Shown: positions 10,442 through 18,284 of the stretch, one piece after another | How positions within the stretch are numbered: the first letter of the stretch is position 1 | Layout of the letters: each line of letters begins with the position of its first letter | Assembly: GCF_001642805.2 (NCBI RefSeq) | Contig: NZ_CP016948.1 | Span: forward strand, 4,898,001 to 4,962,000 | Reading direction: 5' to 3' | From: Serratia surfactantfaciens | GTDB lineage: Bacteria > Pseudomonadota > Gammaproteobacteria > Enterobacterales > Enterobacteriaceae | Length of the DNA: 64,000 bases | Notes under the pieces: model-generated | The model's input: the letters and a program-made list of their open reading frames with translations, nothing else | What the model was told of the DNA's origin: nothing | Databases searched by the model: none | Program-made: the position numbers and the translations under genes

Positions 10442-10671
10442 GGCATCGTCCATCAGAGAGTGGATCGCTTAAAGGGCGATTGCAGAGGTCTGCATACCAA
10501 AAAGCCGAAAATGATGCTTTTTAGTGTTAAAAGCATAATCCAATTTATAGTTATAAAAGAGGAGATATGTGCTTGTGATATCCTCATGAGAGCAATGGTG
10601 TTTTTTGGAGCAATTTGAAATATGGAAATGATGATACTCGCCCGCCGCTTACCGTTCCGGGAACTGACATA
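10442..10671. other. Divergent intergenic region between yhbW and the HlyD-like gene
   Basis: No gene is seen in these 230 bases. They are visibly AT-rich and carry two inverted repeats: ATGCTTTT (10514-10521) with AAAAGCAT (10529-10536), and GAGGAGATAT (10559-10568) with ATATCCTC (10578-10585). Either could be an operator for one of the divergent genes; no regulator gene is next to them. Confidence 0.5.
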
Positions 10672-11643
10672 ATGAAAAAAAAGACGTTGTTTACCCTATT
10701 GCTGATGATGGTGGCGATCGCATTGGCGATCCTGTTCCGCGCGCACAACCAGGATTTGTTGCTGCAGGGTGAAGTGGATGCGCCTGAAGTGATCGTCGCT
10801 TCCAAAGCGAAAGGCCGGGTGGTTGAACGCCTGATTGAGCGCGGCGACGACGTGAAAAGCGGTCAGCTGATCATCCAGCTCGACAGCCCTGAACTGATAG
10901 CGCAACTGCGTTCCGCACAGGCGACGCGCGACGAAGCCAAGGCGCAGCTCGACCAGTCGCTGAACGGCACCCGTGAAGAGAGTATCCGCAACCTGCGCGC
11001 CAACCTGGCGCAGGCCGAAGCGCAGTACCGCAATGCGCAAAATGACTACAATCGCAACCTGAGCGTGGCCGGCAAAGGCTATATCTCGAAGTCCGAGCTG
11101 GACGCTTCGCGCCGCGCGCGCGACACCGCCTTCCAACAGGTACAGGCGGCCAAAGCCAATCTGGATGAAGGCATCAACGGCGATCGCGTCGAGCTGCGGC
11201 AACAATATGCGGCGGCGCTGCGGGCGGCGGAAGAGAACCTGCTGCAGATCCAGGCGCAGACCGACGACCTGCAGGTAAAAGCGCCGGTGGATGGCGAAGT
11301 GGGGCCGATCCCGGCCGAAGTGGGTGAACTGCTGAACGCCGGCAGCCCGCTGGTGACGCTGATCCGGGTGCCGGACGCTTACTTCGTGTTTAACCTGCGC
11401 GAAGACATCCTGGCCCACGTGCGCAAAGGCGACAAGGTCAAGCTGCGGGTGCCGGCGCTGAAGGACAAAATGATCGACACCGAGGTGCGCTACATCGCGC
11501 CGCTGGGGGATTACGCCACTAAACGCGCCACCCGCGCCACCGGCGACTTCGACCTGAAAACCTTCGAAGTGCGCCTGTATCCGTCACAGCCGGTGGACGG
11601 CCTGCGTCCGGGGATGAGCACCTTATGGCAATGGAAAGAGTAA
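10672..11643 (+). CDS. HlyD-family periplasmic adaptor (membrane fusion protein)
   Basis: The 323-residue protein has an N-terminal membrane anchor (residues about 5-22, after MKKK), a split lipoyl-like domain (VVERLIERGDDVKSGQLIIQLDS and, after the coiled coil, LQVKAPVDGEVG), a central alpha-helical hairpin rich in Ala/Gln/Arg (about 70-200), and a beta-barrel end. Such proteins link an inner-membrane transporter to an outer-membrane channel. GGGA precedes the ATG at 10672. It overlaps the next permease gene by 19 bases, so the three genes form one operon. It is most like adaptors of YhiI/YbhG type; the substrate is unknown. Confidence 0.85.
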   Translation: MKKKTLFTLLLMMVAIALAILFRAHNQDLLLQGEVDAPEVIVASKAKGRVVERLIERGDDVKSGQLIIQLDSPELIAQLRSAQATRDEAKAQLDQSLNGTREESIRNLRANLAQAEAQYRNAQNDYNRNLSVAGKGYISKSELDASRRARDTAFQQVQAAKANLDEGINGDRVELRQQYAAALRAAEENLLQIQAQTDDLQVKAPVDGEVGPIPAEVGELLNAGSPLVTLIRVPDAYFVFNLREDILAHVRKGDKVKLRVPALKDKMIDTEVRYIAPLGDYATKRATRATGDFDLKTFEVRLYPSQPVDGLRPGMSTLWQWKE

Positions 11644-12779
11644 GGGCCGGCTGGCGCTGCTTCAGTCACGCGTTCGACAAAGAGTGCCGCGTCGCCTTTC
11701 GCAGCCCGGTGGTGCACTGGCTGAGCTGGATCTTTCCGCTGATCCTGTTTGTGCTGATCAGCAGCAACTTCTCCGAAGGCACGCTGCTCGATCTGCCGGT
11801 CTCGGTGGTGGATAGCGATCACAGCCCGCTGTCCAAATCGCTGACGCGCCGGCTGGATGCGGGTTCGCACGCCCACGTCGAGGCTTACGGCGGCGGATTG
11901 CCGGAGTCGCTGAACCGCCTGCGCAGCGCACAGGATTACGCGTTGCTGTACATCCCGCCGGACTTTGAGGCCAACGCGCTGTCGGGCAAGCAGCCGAGCG
12001 TGGTGATGTACTACAACGCGCTGTTCTACGGCGCCGGGCTGTACTCCACCCAGGACTTCGGCGGCCTGATGAACGAAATCAACGCCAGCACCCGCAGCAT
12101 CATCGCCACCGAGATGGGCAAATCGCTGCCGCCGCTGGCGGACGTGACGCTCTCCTACGGCAGCCTGTTCAACGCCAGCGGCAGCTATATCTACTACCAA
12201 CAGTTCGCCGCCACTATCCACCTGCTGCAGCTGTTCGTGGTGACCTGTATGATCTACGTGCTGGCGCGCAGCAAGTCGCTGCTGCAGGCCAAGCCGTTCA
12301 GCCTGGCGCTGCTCGGCAAGCTGGCGCCCTACACGCTGTGTTTCACCACCCTGCTGATGGTGGAGATCGCGGCGCTGGTGGGCATCTTTGACGCCCGCGT
12401 CAGCGGCAATCCGCTGTTTATGCTGATGATCGGCCTGTTCTACGTGATGGCGGCGCAGAGCATCGGCCTGCTGCTGTATACCTTTACCGGCAGCACCATC
12501 ACCGCGTACAGCCTGATCGGTATTTTGGTCAGTATCGCAATGACTTTCTCCGGCATGGCGGTGCCTGAGCTGTCGATGCCGCTGCCGGCGCGCATCATTT
12601 CCAACATCGAACCGTTGACCCACGCGCTGTACGCGATGTTCGACGTGTTCCTGCGCCAGGTGCACGCTAGCGCCATCTTCAGCGTGTGCGCGCTGCTGGC
12701 GGTCTATCCGCTGGTGGCCGCGCTGCTGGTGCGCAACCGCCTGCCGGCGCGGCTGGCAAAAGAGGGGAACGCCGGATGA
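11625..12779 (+). CDS. ABC-2 type transporter permease (first of two)
   Basis: This is a 384-residue membrane protein of the ABC-2 family. One N-terminal transmembrane segment (WLSWIFPLILFVLISS) is followed by a large periplasmic domain starting LLDLPVSVVDSDHSPLSKSLTRRLD, then five C-terminal membrane helices. The domain architecture resembles YhhJ/YbhR/YbhS drug-efflux permeases. It has no Walker A or ABC signature. It begins inside the adaptor gene and shares ATGA with the next gene. The substrate is not evident. Confidence 0.85.
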   Translation: MAMERVRAGWRCFSHAFDKECRVAFRSPVVHWLSWIFPLILFVLISSNFSEGTLLDLPVSVVDSDHSPLSKSLTRRLDAGSHAHVEAYGGGLPESLNRLRSAQDYALLYIPPDFEANALSGKQPSVVMYYNALFYGAGLYSTQDFGGLMNEINASTRSIIATEMGKSLPPLADVTLSYGSLFNASGSYIYYQQFAATIHLLQLFVVTCMIYVLARSKSLLQAKPFSLALLGKLAPYTLCFTTLLMVEIAALVGIFDARVSGNPLFMLMIGLFYVMAAQSIGLLLYTFTGSTITAYSLIGILVSIAMTFSGMAVPELSMPLPARIISNIEPLTHALYAMFDVFLRQVHASAIFSVCALLAVYPLVAALLVRNRLPARLAKEGNAG

Positions 12780-13915
12780 AGCTTTATTGGCAAACCTTCG
12801 TTAAGGTGCTGCTCGGCATGCTGGAGCGGCCGGTGTGGCTGATGCTGATCCTGTCGCTGTGTATCATGAGCATGGTGTACGCCAACCGCACGGTGTGGGA
12901 TCTGCCGGTGGGGGTGATCGATCAGGATCACAGCACCGCCAGCCGCCAGCTGATCCGCCAACTGGACGCCACCTCCAAGATCGCCATTGAAACTTACGAC
13001 AGCCTGGAGCAGGCGCAGCGCGATCTCGGCTGGCGCAAGCTGTTTGCGGTGCTCATCATGCCGGTGGATCTGGAGAAGAAAATTCTCAGCGGGCAGAACA
13101 TCGTGGTGCCGATGTACGGTGACGCCACCAACCGCCTGGCTAACGGCCAGATCCAACAGGACGTGGTGGCGGCCTACCAGCAGTTGTTGACGGAGTACAA
13201 CAACGGGCTGCTGCTGCGCAGTGGCTTCAGCGAACGGCAGGCGCAGATATTGCTGACGCCGATACTGGGACAAACGCTGGACGTGTTTAACCCCGGCATC
13301 AGCTTTGCGGCGATCATCTTCCCCGGCCTGCTGGTGATGCTGTTGCAGCACTCGCTGCTGATCGCCTGTATCCGCGTCAATATCGCCATGAAGAGCATGC
13401 CCGGCGGCAAGGCGCCGCTGGCGGCGCACCTCGGCGGGCTGACGGCGCTGCTGCCGATCTGGCTGTTCCTGTCGATCGTGCTGTTCGTGCTGTGGCCGTG
13501 GGTCTTGGGCTATCGGCAGACGGCGAACATCGCCGAACTGCTGCTGCTGACCTTCCCGTTCCTGCTGGCGGTATTGGGGCTGGGCAAGCTGGTAACCGAG
13601 TGCCTGCGCAGCGTCGAGATGATCTACCTGACGCTGGCGTTCATCACCACGCCGATCTTCTATCTGTCCGGCACCATCTGGCCGCTGCAGTCGATGCCGG
13701 CCTGGGTGCGCGCCATCTCGTACAGCATTCCCTCCACCTGGGGCACCAAGGCGATCGCCGGCGTCAACCAGATGGGGCTGTCGCTGAACGAAGTGTGGGG
13801 CGACGTGGTGATGATGTTGATACTCGGCGTGGTCTATACCCTGCTGGGCTTCGGCGTGGGTTTCTTGCGCAACAGCGTGGCGCTGCGCGGGATGTTCAGG
13901 AAGCGGCGAGTGTAG
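12776..13915 (+). CDS. ABC-2 type transporter permease (second of two)
   Basis: The 379-residue permease has the same plan as its upstream neighbour, sharing the VWDLPVGVIDQDHSTASRQLIRQLD block. The two genes therefore look like an old duplication working as a heterodimer. The start at 12776 overlaps the previous TGA (ATGA); the frame extends upstream without a matching N-terminus. Membrane helices cluster at residues about 15-35 and in the C-terminal half (FPGLLVMLLQHSLLIACI, LPIWLFLSIVLFVLW and later). No ATP-binding motif is present here or elsewhere in the operon. Confidence 0.85.
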   Translation: MKLYWQTFVKVLLGMLERPVWLMLILSLCIMSMVYANRTVWDLPVGVIDQDHSTASRQLIRQLDATSKIAIETYDSLEQAQRDLGWRKLFAVLIMPVDLEKKILSGQNIVVPMYGDATNRLANGQIQQDVVAAYQQLLTEYNNGLLLRSGFSERQAQILLTPILGQTLDVFNPGISFAAIIFPGLLVMLLQHSLLIACIRVNIAMKSMPGGKAPLAAHLGGLTALLPIWLFLSIVLFVLWPWVLGYRQTANIAELLLLTFPFLLAVLGLGKLVTECLRSVEMIYLTLAFITTPIFYLSGTIWPLQSMPAWVRAISYSIPSTWGTKAIAGVNQMGLSLNEVWGDVVMMLILGVVYTLLGFGVGFLRNSVALRGMFRKRRV

Positions 13916-13924
13916 GGGATAAAT

Positions 13925-13952
13925 AAAGGCGCCATTTTCGGCGCCTTTATTA
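13925..13952 (+). terminator. Terminator after the adaptor-permease operon
   Basis: AAAGGCGCC and GGCGCCTTT pair around ATTTTC and run into TATTATTT, ten bases after the last permease stop. Confidence 0.85.
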
Positions 13953-14112
13953 TTTCATATTATCGATGTATTTAATTTGTTTTGTTTAGTTGGTTGCTGG
14001 TTTTTTTTGATTTTTTATCTTTCCTTTGGTAATTATAATTGTCGATATATTTAGGGAATTAATGGTCGGCGTTAATTTTATCTGTAACGTGTTATTTAAA
14101 GGATGGAATAAT

Positions 14113-14436
14113 ATGTCAACAATAAGAACGCTTACATTTGACGAGATGAAACTGATTGGCGGTTGTGGCGATGGGCATAACGGCGGCGATCGTGACAGCC
14201 CAAGCAGAGGTGCACCAAACTCTTGTGCCAATCAGGTTGGAATGGGCATTATCATTGGCGCATTTACCGGTTTTTCCGGCGGCCCGCCAGGGATGATAGG
14301 CATGGCAGTTGCCGGCGGCTTGATGGGGGCAGTTTCTTGCGCAGATAACAGCCCAGCAAGAAGCAATAAGAATAACGATGGTGCTTTGGGAGGCAATAAA
14401 AATGCCAATAGTGTTAATGGGCAGTGTCGCCGGTGA
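14113..14436 (+). CDS. Putative double-glycine leader microcin/bacteriocin precursor
   Basis: The 107-residue product starts MSTIRTLTFDEMKLIGG followed by CGDGHNGG. This matches double-glycine leaders (Leu-Thr-x-x-Glu-Met ending Gly-Gly), so cleavage after G17 would release a 90-residue peptide. That peptide has four cysteines (C18, C38, C76, C105), a Gly-rich hydrophobic stretch with GxxxG-type spacing (residues 42-75) and a polar Asn/Gly-rich tail ending QCRR, all like class II microcins. AAAGGATGG ends seven bases before the ATG; the frame is open upstream but not with a leader. The surrounding DNA is AT-richer than its flanks. A small membrane protein follows 42 bases later as candidate immunity protein. 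No peptidase-type exporter is in the window, and no known bacteriocin is recognised by name. Confidence 0.65.
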   Translation: MSTIRTLTFDEMKLIGGCGDGHNGGDRDSPSRGAPNSCANQVGMGIIIGAFTGFSGGPPGMIGMAVAGGLMGAVSCADNSPARSNKNNDGALGGNKNANSVNGQCRR

Positions 14437-14478
14437 TGTGAGTGTCGTTTCTGGGGCATCAAAATAGAGGTTAGAATG

Positions 14479-14706
14479 ATGGCCAATAAACGTCTGGTCA
14501 ACCTGCTTTGCAATATGGTGGCCTTAACATTGAGCATATTGCTTATTTCTTTCTCCTCACTGCATATTATTTCATACGGAGAACATTTGGCAGATGCGGC
14601 CATTGCGGTTTTCACATATTTTGGTATCAGAAGCTGCTGTCTGATGGGGGTAAGCTTATTCCAGTGGTTCCACGGTGGGAATAATCGCATTCCTCTTGAT
14701 AAATAA
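14479..14706 (+). CDS. Small two-helix membrane protein, putative immunity protein
   Basis: The 75-residue protein has two predicted membrane segments, about residues 6-29 (LVNLLCNMVALTLSILLISFSS begins there) and 38-60 (ADAAIAVFTYFGI then CCLMGVSLFQWF), and a short polar tail. Small hydrophobic proteins encoded directly after class II microcin precursors usually give self-protection. GAGG at 14467-14470 is eight bases before ATG 14479; an ATG one codon earlier is also possible. The function is inferred only from size, topology and position. Confidence 0.55.
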   Translation: MANKRLVNLLCNMVALTLSILLISFSSLHIISYGEHLADAAIAVFTYFGIRSCCLMGVSLFQWFHGGNNRIPLDK

Positions 14707-14709
14707 ACC

Positions 14710-14739
14710 ATGCCGGCAGCGTCCGCTGCCGGCATTGTC
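14710..14739 (+). terminator. Terminator after the microcin-like pair
   Basis: GCCGGCAGCG and CGCTGCCGGC form a perfect ten-base-pair stem with a TC loop, followed by ATTGTCTTT. It separates the plus-strand unit from the end of ubiV on the minus strand and may serve both. Confidence 0.75.
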
Positions 14740-14743
14740 TTTG

Positions 14744-15622
14744 CTAAGACACCAACTCCAACCCCGCCACCCGGCGCCAGTAGCCGTTGCAGTCGGCGTG
14801 GTCGGTCAAGGCCAGCGGCTGCTCGCCGCGTTCATTGGCGCGGAAGGCGTCGATTTGCGCCAGCGTCTCGGCGCCCTGCGGCGACAGCCGCACGATGTCC
14901 ACCAACCCTTGCATGCTCGGCAGCTCGTTGCCGAGGTTGTAGCAGTAGCCGCTCATGGTCTGGATGCCGTTGAGCACGAACACCTGCTGCTGTTCCTGCG
15001 AACGCATCATGCGGCCCTGCGGATATTTGATGCAGCAGGTTTCGCACTCGTCCTTGCCGCGGTTCTCCGAGCGGGCGGTGAAGCAGCGCGCCGAATAGGC
15101 CAGCGGCAGATGGCCGTAGCTCAGCACCTCCACCTCGAAATCGTGGCGGAAGCCCAGCTCGTCGCACTGCGTCAGCAGGTTGGCCAGCCAGTCGCGCGAC
15201 AGCTCGACCGGCATGCACCAGCGCACCATGCCCTGGCGGCGCAGCAGGCGTAGGGTATAGGCGTTGTAGCAGTTCAGCGCATGGCCGGCGACGAACGGCA
15301 AACCGCGTTCCGCTGCCATGTTCACCGCGCCCAGATCGTTGGCTTCAAGCAGGAACTCGCCGTTCTCCACATAGCGTTTCAGCTCATTCAGCTCGGACGG
15401 CGCCTGCAGCAGCGCCAGCGTGGAGATCACTACCTGCTTGCCGCTGCGGGCGATTTCGCGCGCCAGCGCCAGCCAATCGCCGACCTTCATCTCGCGCCGT
15501 TTGGTGCAGACGCTCTCGCCGAGGTAAATGATGTCGGCGCTGCTCTCCGCCGCCTGTTGATAGAACGCCGCGATGTCGGTTTTCGGCCAGTAGTAGAGTA
15601 CCGGCCCCAGTGCGTATTTCAT
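14744..15622 (-). CDS. ubiV: O2-independent ubiquinone biosynthesis protein UbiV
   Basis: The 292-residue U32-peptidase-family protein works with UbiU as a heterodimer to hydroxylate ubiquinone precursors without oxygen. The four [4Fe-4S] ligand cysteines known from E. coli are all present at C39, C180, C193 and C197 (motif DECETCC). Start ATG at 15622 follows GGAGGAAAC on the minus strand. It lies 11 bases after ubiU in the same operon. The open frame extends further upstream but overlaps ubiU. Confidence 0.96.
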   Translation of the reverse strand: MKYALGPVLYYWPKTDIAAFYQQAAESSADIIYLGESVCTKRREMKVGDWLALAREIARSGKQVVISTLALLQAPSELNELKRYVENGEFLLEANDLGAVNMAAERGLPFVAGHALNCYNAYTLRLLRRQGMVRWCMPVELSRDWLANLLTQCDELGFRHDFEVEVLSYGHLPLAYSARCFTARSENRGKDECETCCIKYPQGRMMRSQEQQQVFVLNGIQTMSGYCYNLGNELPSMQGLVDIVRLSPQGAETLAQIDAFRANERGEQPLALTDHADCNGYWRRVAGLELVS

Positions 15623-15633
15623 GTTTCCTCCGG

Positions 15634-16629
15634 CTACTGCCATTTGCGGTGATAGGCGCCCAGCGTGGTCTGGGTGCCTTCGGACATCGCGCCCAGCGTC
15701 TCCATCCAGGCGGCGTCGGCACGGTAGGCGGCGGGATTGGCCTGGCAACGGTCGATCGCCTGGCGCCAGACGCGCGCCACCTGGCTGACGTAAGCCGGGC
15801 TGCGCTGGCGGCCTTCGATCTTCACCGAGGCGATGTTGGCGGCCAGCAGCTCCGGCAGCAGCTCCAGCGTATTGAGGCTGGTGGGCTCTTCCAACGCGTG
15901 GTAGCGCACGTCGTCCACCAGATAGCGGCCCTTGCACAGCGTCGGGTAACCGGCGTTTTCATGATCCTGGTAGCGATCGATCAGCACGTCGTTCAGGCGC
16001 GACTCCATGCCCTGAGGGGTTTGCTGCCAGCGCACGAAACGAGCCGGCGAGCAGGCGCCGACGGTGTTCGGCGACTCGCCGGTCAGGTAGGAAGAGAGAT
16101 AGCAGCGTCCTTCGGCCATGATGCACAGGCTGCCGAAGGCGAACACTTCCAGCGGCACCGGGCTGGTGCGCGCCAGCTGTTTCACCTGATGCATCGACAG
16201 CACGCGTGGCAGCACCACCCGGCCCACCTCGAAGTTGCGCTGGTAAAAACGGATCGCTTCCTCGTTGGTGGCGGAAGCCTGCACTGAAACGTGGCGCTCC
16301 AGTAGCGGGTAGCGCTGGGCGGCGTATTCCAGCATCGCCAGATCCGCCAGAATCAGCGCGTCGGCGCCCAGTTGGGCCGCCATATCCACCGCGCGCTGCC
16401 AGCGGGCGTAGCCGTCGGGATGGGCGAAGGTGTTGATGGCGATATGCAGTTTGCGGCCGTGGCGATGCACGTAATCAACCGCTTCCTGCAGCTTTTTCTC
16501 GGTGAAGTTGAGGCCGGCGAAGTGGCGCGCGTTGGTATCGTCTTTCAGACCGATGTAAACGGCGTCGGCGCCGTTATCCACCGCGGCCTTCAGGGCCGGC
16601 AGGTTGCCGGCGGGACAAAGCAGCTCCAT
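15634..16629 (-). CDS. ubiU: O2-independent ubiquinone biosynthesis protein UbiU
   Basis: This is a 331-residue partner of UbiV, the same length as in E. coli. The iron-sulfur ligand cysteines C169, C176, C193 and C232 are all in place (FAFGSLCIMAEGRC, VGAC, TLCKGR). The start at 16629 gives MELLCPAGNLPAL; AGGATA precedes it. It is divergent from ubiT, with about 260 bases between them that should hold the shared control region. In E. coli ubiUV is induced without oxygen by FNR. Confidence 0.96.
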   Translation of the reverse strand: MELLCPAGNLPALKAAVDNGADAVYIGLKDDTNARHFAGLNFTEKKLQEAVDYVHRHGRKLHIAINTFAHPDGYARWQRAVDMAAQLGADALILADLAMLEYAAQRYPLLERHVSVQASATNEEAIRFYQRNFEVGRVVLPRVLSMHQVKQLARTSPVPLEVFAFGSLCIMAEGRCYLSSYLTGESPNTVGACSPARFVRWQQTPQGMESRLNDVLIDRYQDHENAGYPTLCKGRYLVDDVRYHALEEPTSLNTLELLPELLAANIASVKIEGRQRSPAYVSQVARVWRQAIDRCQANPAAYRADAAWMETLGAMSEGTQTTLGAYHRKWQ

Positions 16630-16887
16630 AGATTTATCCTGGCTTAGCCGTACGCCCGGCCGGGCGCACGCTGTCTTTAAAGGTTGCCGACGGCGGTGTT
16701 CCGCCGGCAAACGCGATTTGGGGAGGCCATTTTAGGCAAAGGGGCACACACAGGTTTTGATTTGGGGCAGCTTATGGCGTATTGATAAACATGGCGGTGA
16801 AATGCACTATTTGTTGATATAGACCGCTGAAGCCGCGCGCCAGTGTGGCAAAATAGCGGTAGTCCGTATTGAAAGGAGTGGATGACC
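16630..16887. promoter_or_regulatory. Divergent ubiU / ubiT control region
   Basis: No gene is seen. Three copies of TTGAT, the left half of an FNR site, lie at 16757-16761, 16782-16786 and 16814-16818, but none has a good ATCAA right half at the expected distance (the best is TTGATAAACATGG). An FNR effect is expected from E. coli, yet the site cannot be fixed from the sequence alone. Confidence 0.35.
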
Positions 16888-17409
16888 GTGTTGGAACAAC
16901 TACGAGCACGCCTTGTGCGCCAGGGGCCGTCGCTGCTGCGCGTCCCGCTGAAATTCACGCCGTTCGCTCTGCAGCGCCAACTGCTGCAGCAGGTGCTGAG
17001 CTGGCAGTTCCGCCAGGCGTTGGCGGATGGCGATCTGGAATTTCTCGAATCGCGCTGGTTGAAGATCGAAGTTCGCGATCTGGCACTACACTGGTTTATG
17101 ACGGTAGAAAACGACAAACTGGTAGTCAGCCAGCACGCCGAAGCGGACGTCAGCTTCAGCGGCGACGCCAACGATCTGATCCTGATCGCGGCGCGCAAGC
17201 AAGATCCGGATACGCTGTTCTTTCAGCGTCGGCTGCAGATTGAAGGGGATACCGAATTGGGCCTGTATGTGAAAAATTTGATGGACGCCATCGAGCTGGA
17301 AAGCATGCCTGCGCCGCTGCGCATGGGGTTGCTGCAGTTGGCTGATTTTGTCGAAGCAGGGCTGCAGGAGGGCACGGCGTCGGCTTCCCGTGTGGCGGTA
17401 TCATGCTGA
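16888..17409 (+). CDS. ubiT: Ubiquinone biosynthesis accessory factor UbiT (SCP2 domain)
   Basis: The 173-residue protein with an SCP2 lipid-binding fold is required with UbiU and UbiV for anaerobic ubiquinone synthesis, probably handling the hydrophobic intermediates. Blocks VLSWQFRQAL, RKQDPDTLFFQRRLQIEGDTELGLYVKNLMDAIE and LLQLADFVEAGLQ match E. coli. GTG 16888 is chosen over ATG 16882: AAGGAG at 16873-16878 is nine bases from GTG but only three from ATG, and MLEQLRARL aligns with the E. coli start. It overlaps yhbS by seven bases. Confidence 0.93.
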   Translation: MLEQLRARLVRQGPSLLRVPLKFTPFALQRQLLQQVLSWQFRQALADGDLEFLESRWLKIEVRDLALHWFMTVENDKLVVSQHAEADVSFSGDANDLILIAARKQDPDTLFFQRRLQIEGDTELGLYVKNLMDAIELESMPAPLRMGLLQLADFVEAGLQEGTASASRVAVSC

Positions 17410-17906
17410 TCCGCGTAGAGATCCCGGTAGACGCGGCGGGCATCGACGCCTTGCTGCGCCGCGCCTTTGGCCGCGACGACGAAGCCGATCTGGTGCAGCA
17501 GCTGCGCGAAGACGGCCTGCTGACGCTGGGCGTGGTCGCCACTGACGACGAAGGCGGGGTAGTGGGTTACGCCGCGTTCAGTCCGGTGGATGTGGCCGGC
17601 GAAGATCGCCAATGGGTGGCGCTGGCGCCGCTGGCGGTAGACGAAAGCCTGCGCCGTCAGGGGCTGGCTGAAAAGCTGGTGTACGAAGGCTTGGATTCGC
17701 TGAACGAATTCAGCTACGCCGCGGTGGTGGTGCTGGGCGATCCGGCCTACTACGGCCGCTTCGGCTTTAAACCGGCCGCCGCCTATGGCCTGAACTGCCG
17801 CTGGCCGGGCACGGAAAACGCGTTCCAGGTGTATCCGCTGGCGGAAGACGCCCTGAATGGCGTCAGCGGCGAAGTGGCTTTTTCGGCGCCGTTTAATCGC
17901 TTTTAA
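17403..17906 (+). CDS. yhbS: GNAT-family N-acetyltransferase YhbS
   Basis: The 167-residue GNAT protein carries the acetyl-CoA-binding loop [15 protein letters not shown] (motif A, R/Q-x-x-G-x-A) and the typical [15 protein letters not shown] ending block. It overlaps the end of ubiT and is presumably co-transcribed. Its 3' end overlaps the convergent yhbQ by 14 bases. The substrate is unknown. Confidence 0.92.
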   Translation: MLIRVEIPVDAAGIDALLRRAFGRDDEADLVQQLREDGLLTLGVVATDDEGGVVGYAAFSPVDVAGEDRQWVALAPLAVDESLRRQGLAEKLVYEGLDSLNEFSYAAVVVLGDPAYYGRFGFKPAAAYGLNCRWPGTENAFQVYPLAEDALNGVSGEVAFSAPFNRF

Positions 17907-18198
17907 CCACCGGCAACAAATACTCAAGCGACAGCGGCGGGTGATTCACCAGCCGCTCTTTTTGTATTTTGCTCAGCTGTTTGACGCGGTATTCCAGCTT
18001 CAACGCCGTTGAGCGATCCCCCACCTGGCAGTGAAACGCCAATGTCAGCTCCCCTTTGCCGCGCAGCGCCTTGGCGCCTTTGCCGGCCTGATGCTGCGCC
18101 AGGCGGCGCGCCACGTCGGTGGTGATGCCGGTATACAGCATGCCGCTCGGCAAACGCAGCATATAGAGGTGCCAGGGAGTGGGGGAGGTGTCGGTCAT
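17893..18198 (-). CDS. yhbQ: GIY-YIG nuclease-family protein YhbQ
   Basis: The 101-residue single-domain GIY-YIG protein has [28 protein letters not shown], in which the L-Y-M and Y-T-G-I pair and the arginine of DVARRL are the family signature, plus a later glutamate ([11 protein letters not shown]). E. coli YhbQ has been linked to DNA damage tolerance, but its role is not settled. It ends inside the last codons of yhbS on the other strand. Confidence 0.92.
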   Translation of the reverse strand: MTDTSPTPWHLYMLRLPSGMLYTGITTDVARRLAQHQAGKGAKALRGKGELTLAFHCQVGDRSTALKLEYRVKQLSKIQKERLVNHPPLSLEYLLPVVKSD

Positions 18199-18284
18199 CG
18201 TATGCCGTTTTGGTGGCCAGGGTCGGCGTATGATGGCATGTTCGCCGCCACAATCCCATCCCCGGCCGCCGGTGCCTTACCGCT

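Noticed and set aside
13950..14112. Fur box before the microcin-like gene
   Set aside because: Iron-controlled microcins made this worth looking for, but no GATAATGATAATCATTATC-like sequence is present in the AT-rich stretch.
14232..14735. A 167-codon frame antisense to the microcin-like ORF and its neighbour
   Set aside because: It runs through the terminator and both plus-strand ORFs, which have good start sites and a recognisable leader; the antisense product has no features of a protein.
16757..16818. FNR sites between ubiU and ubiT
   Set aside because: Three TTGAT half sites exist, but none has an adequate ATCAA partner. They are kept only as a low-confidence remark on the control region.
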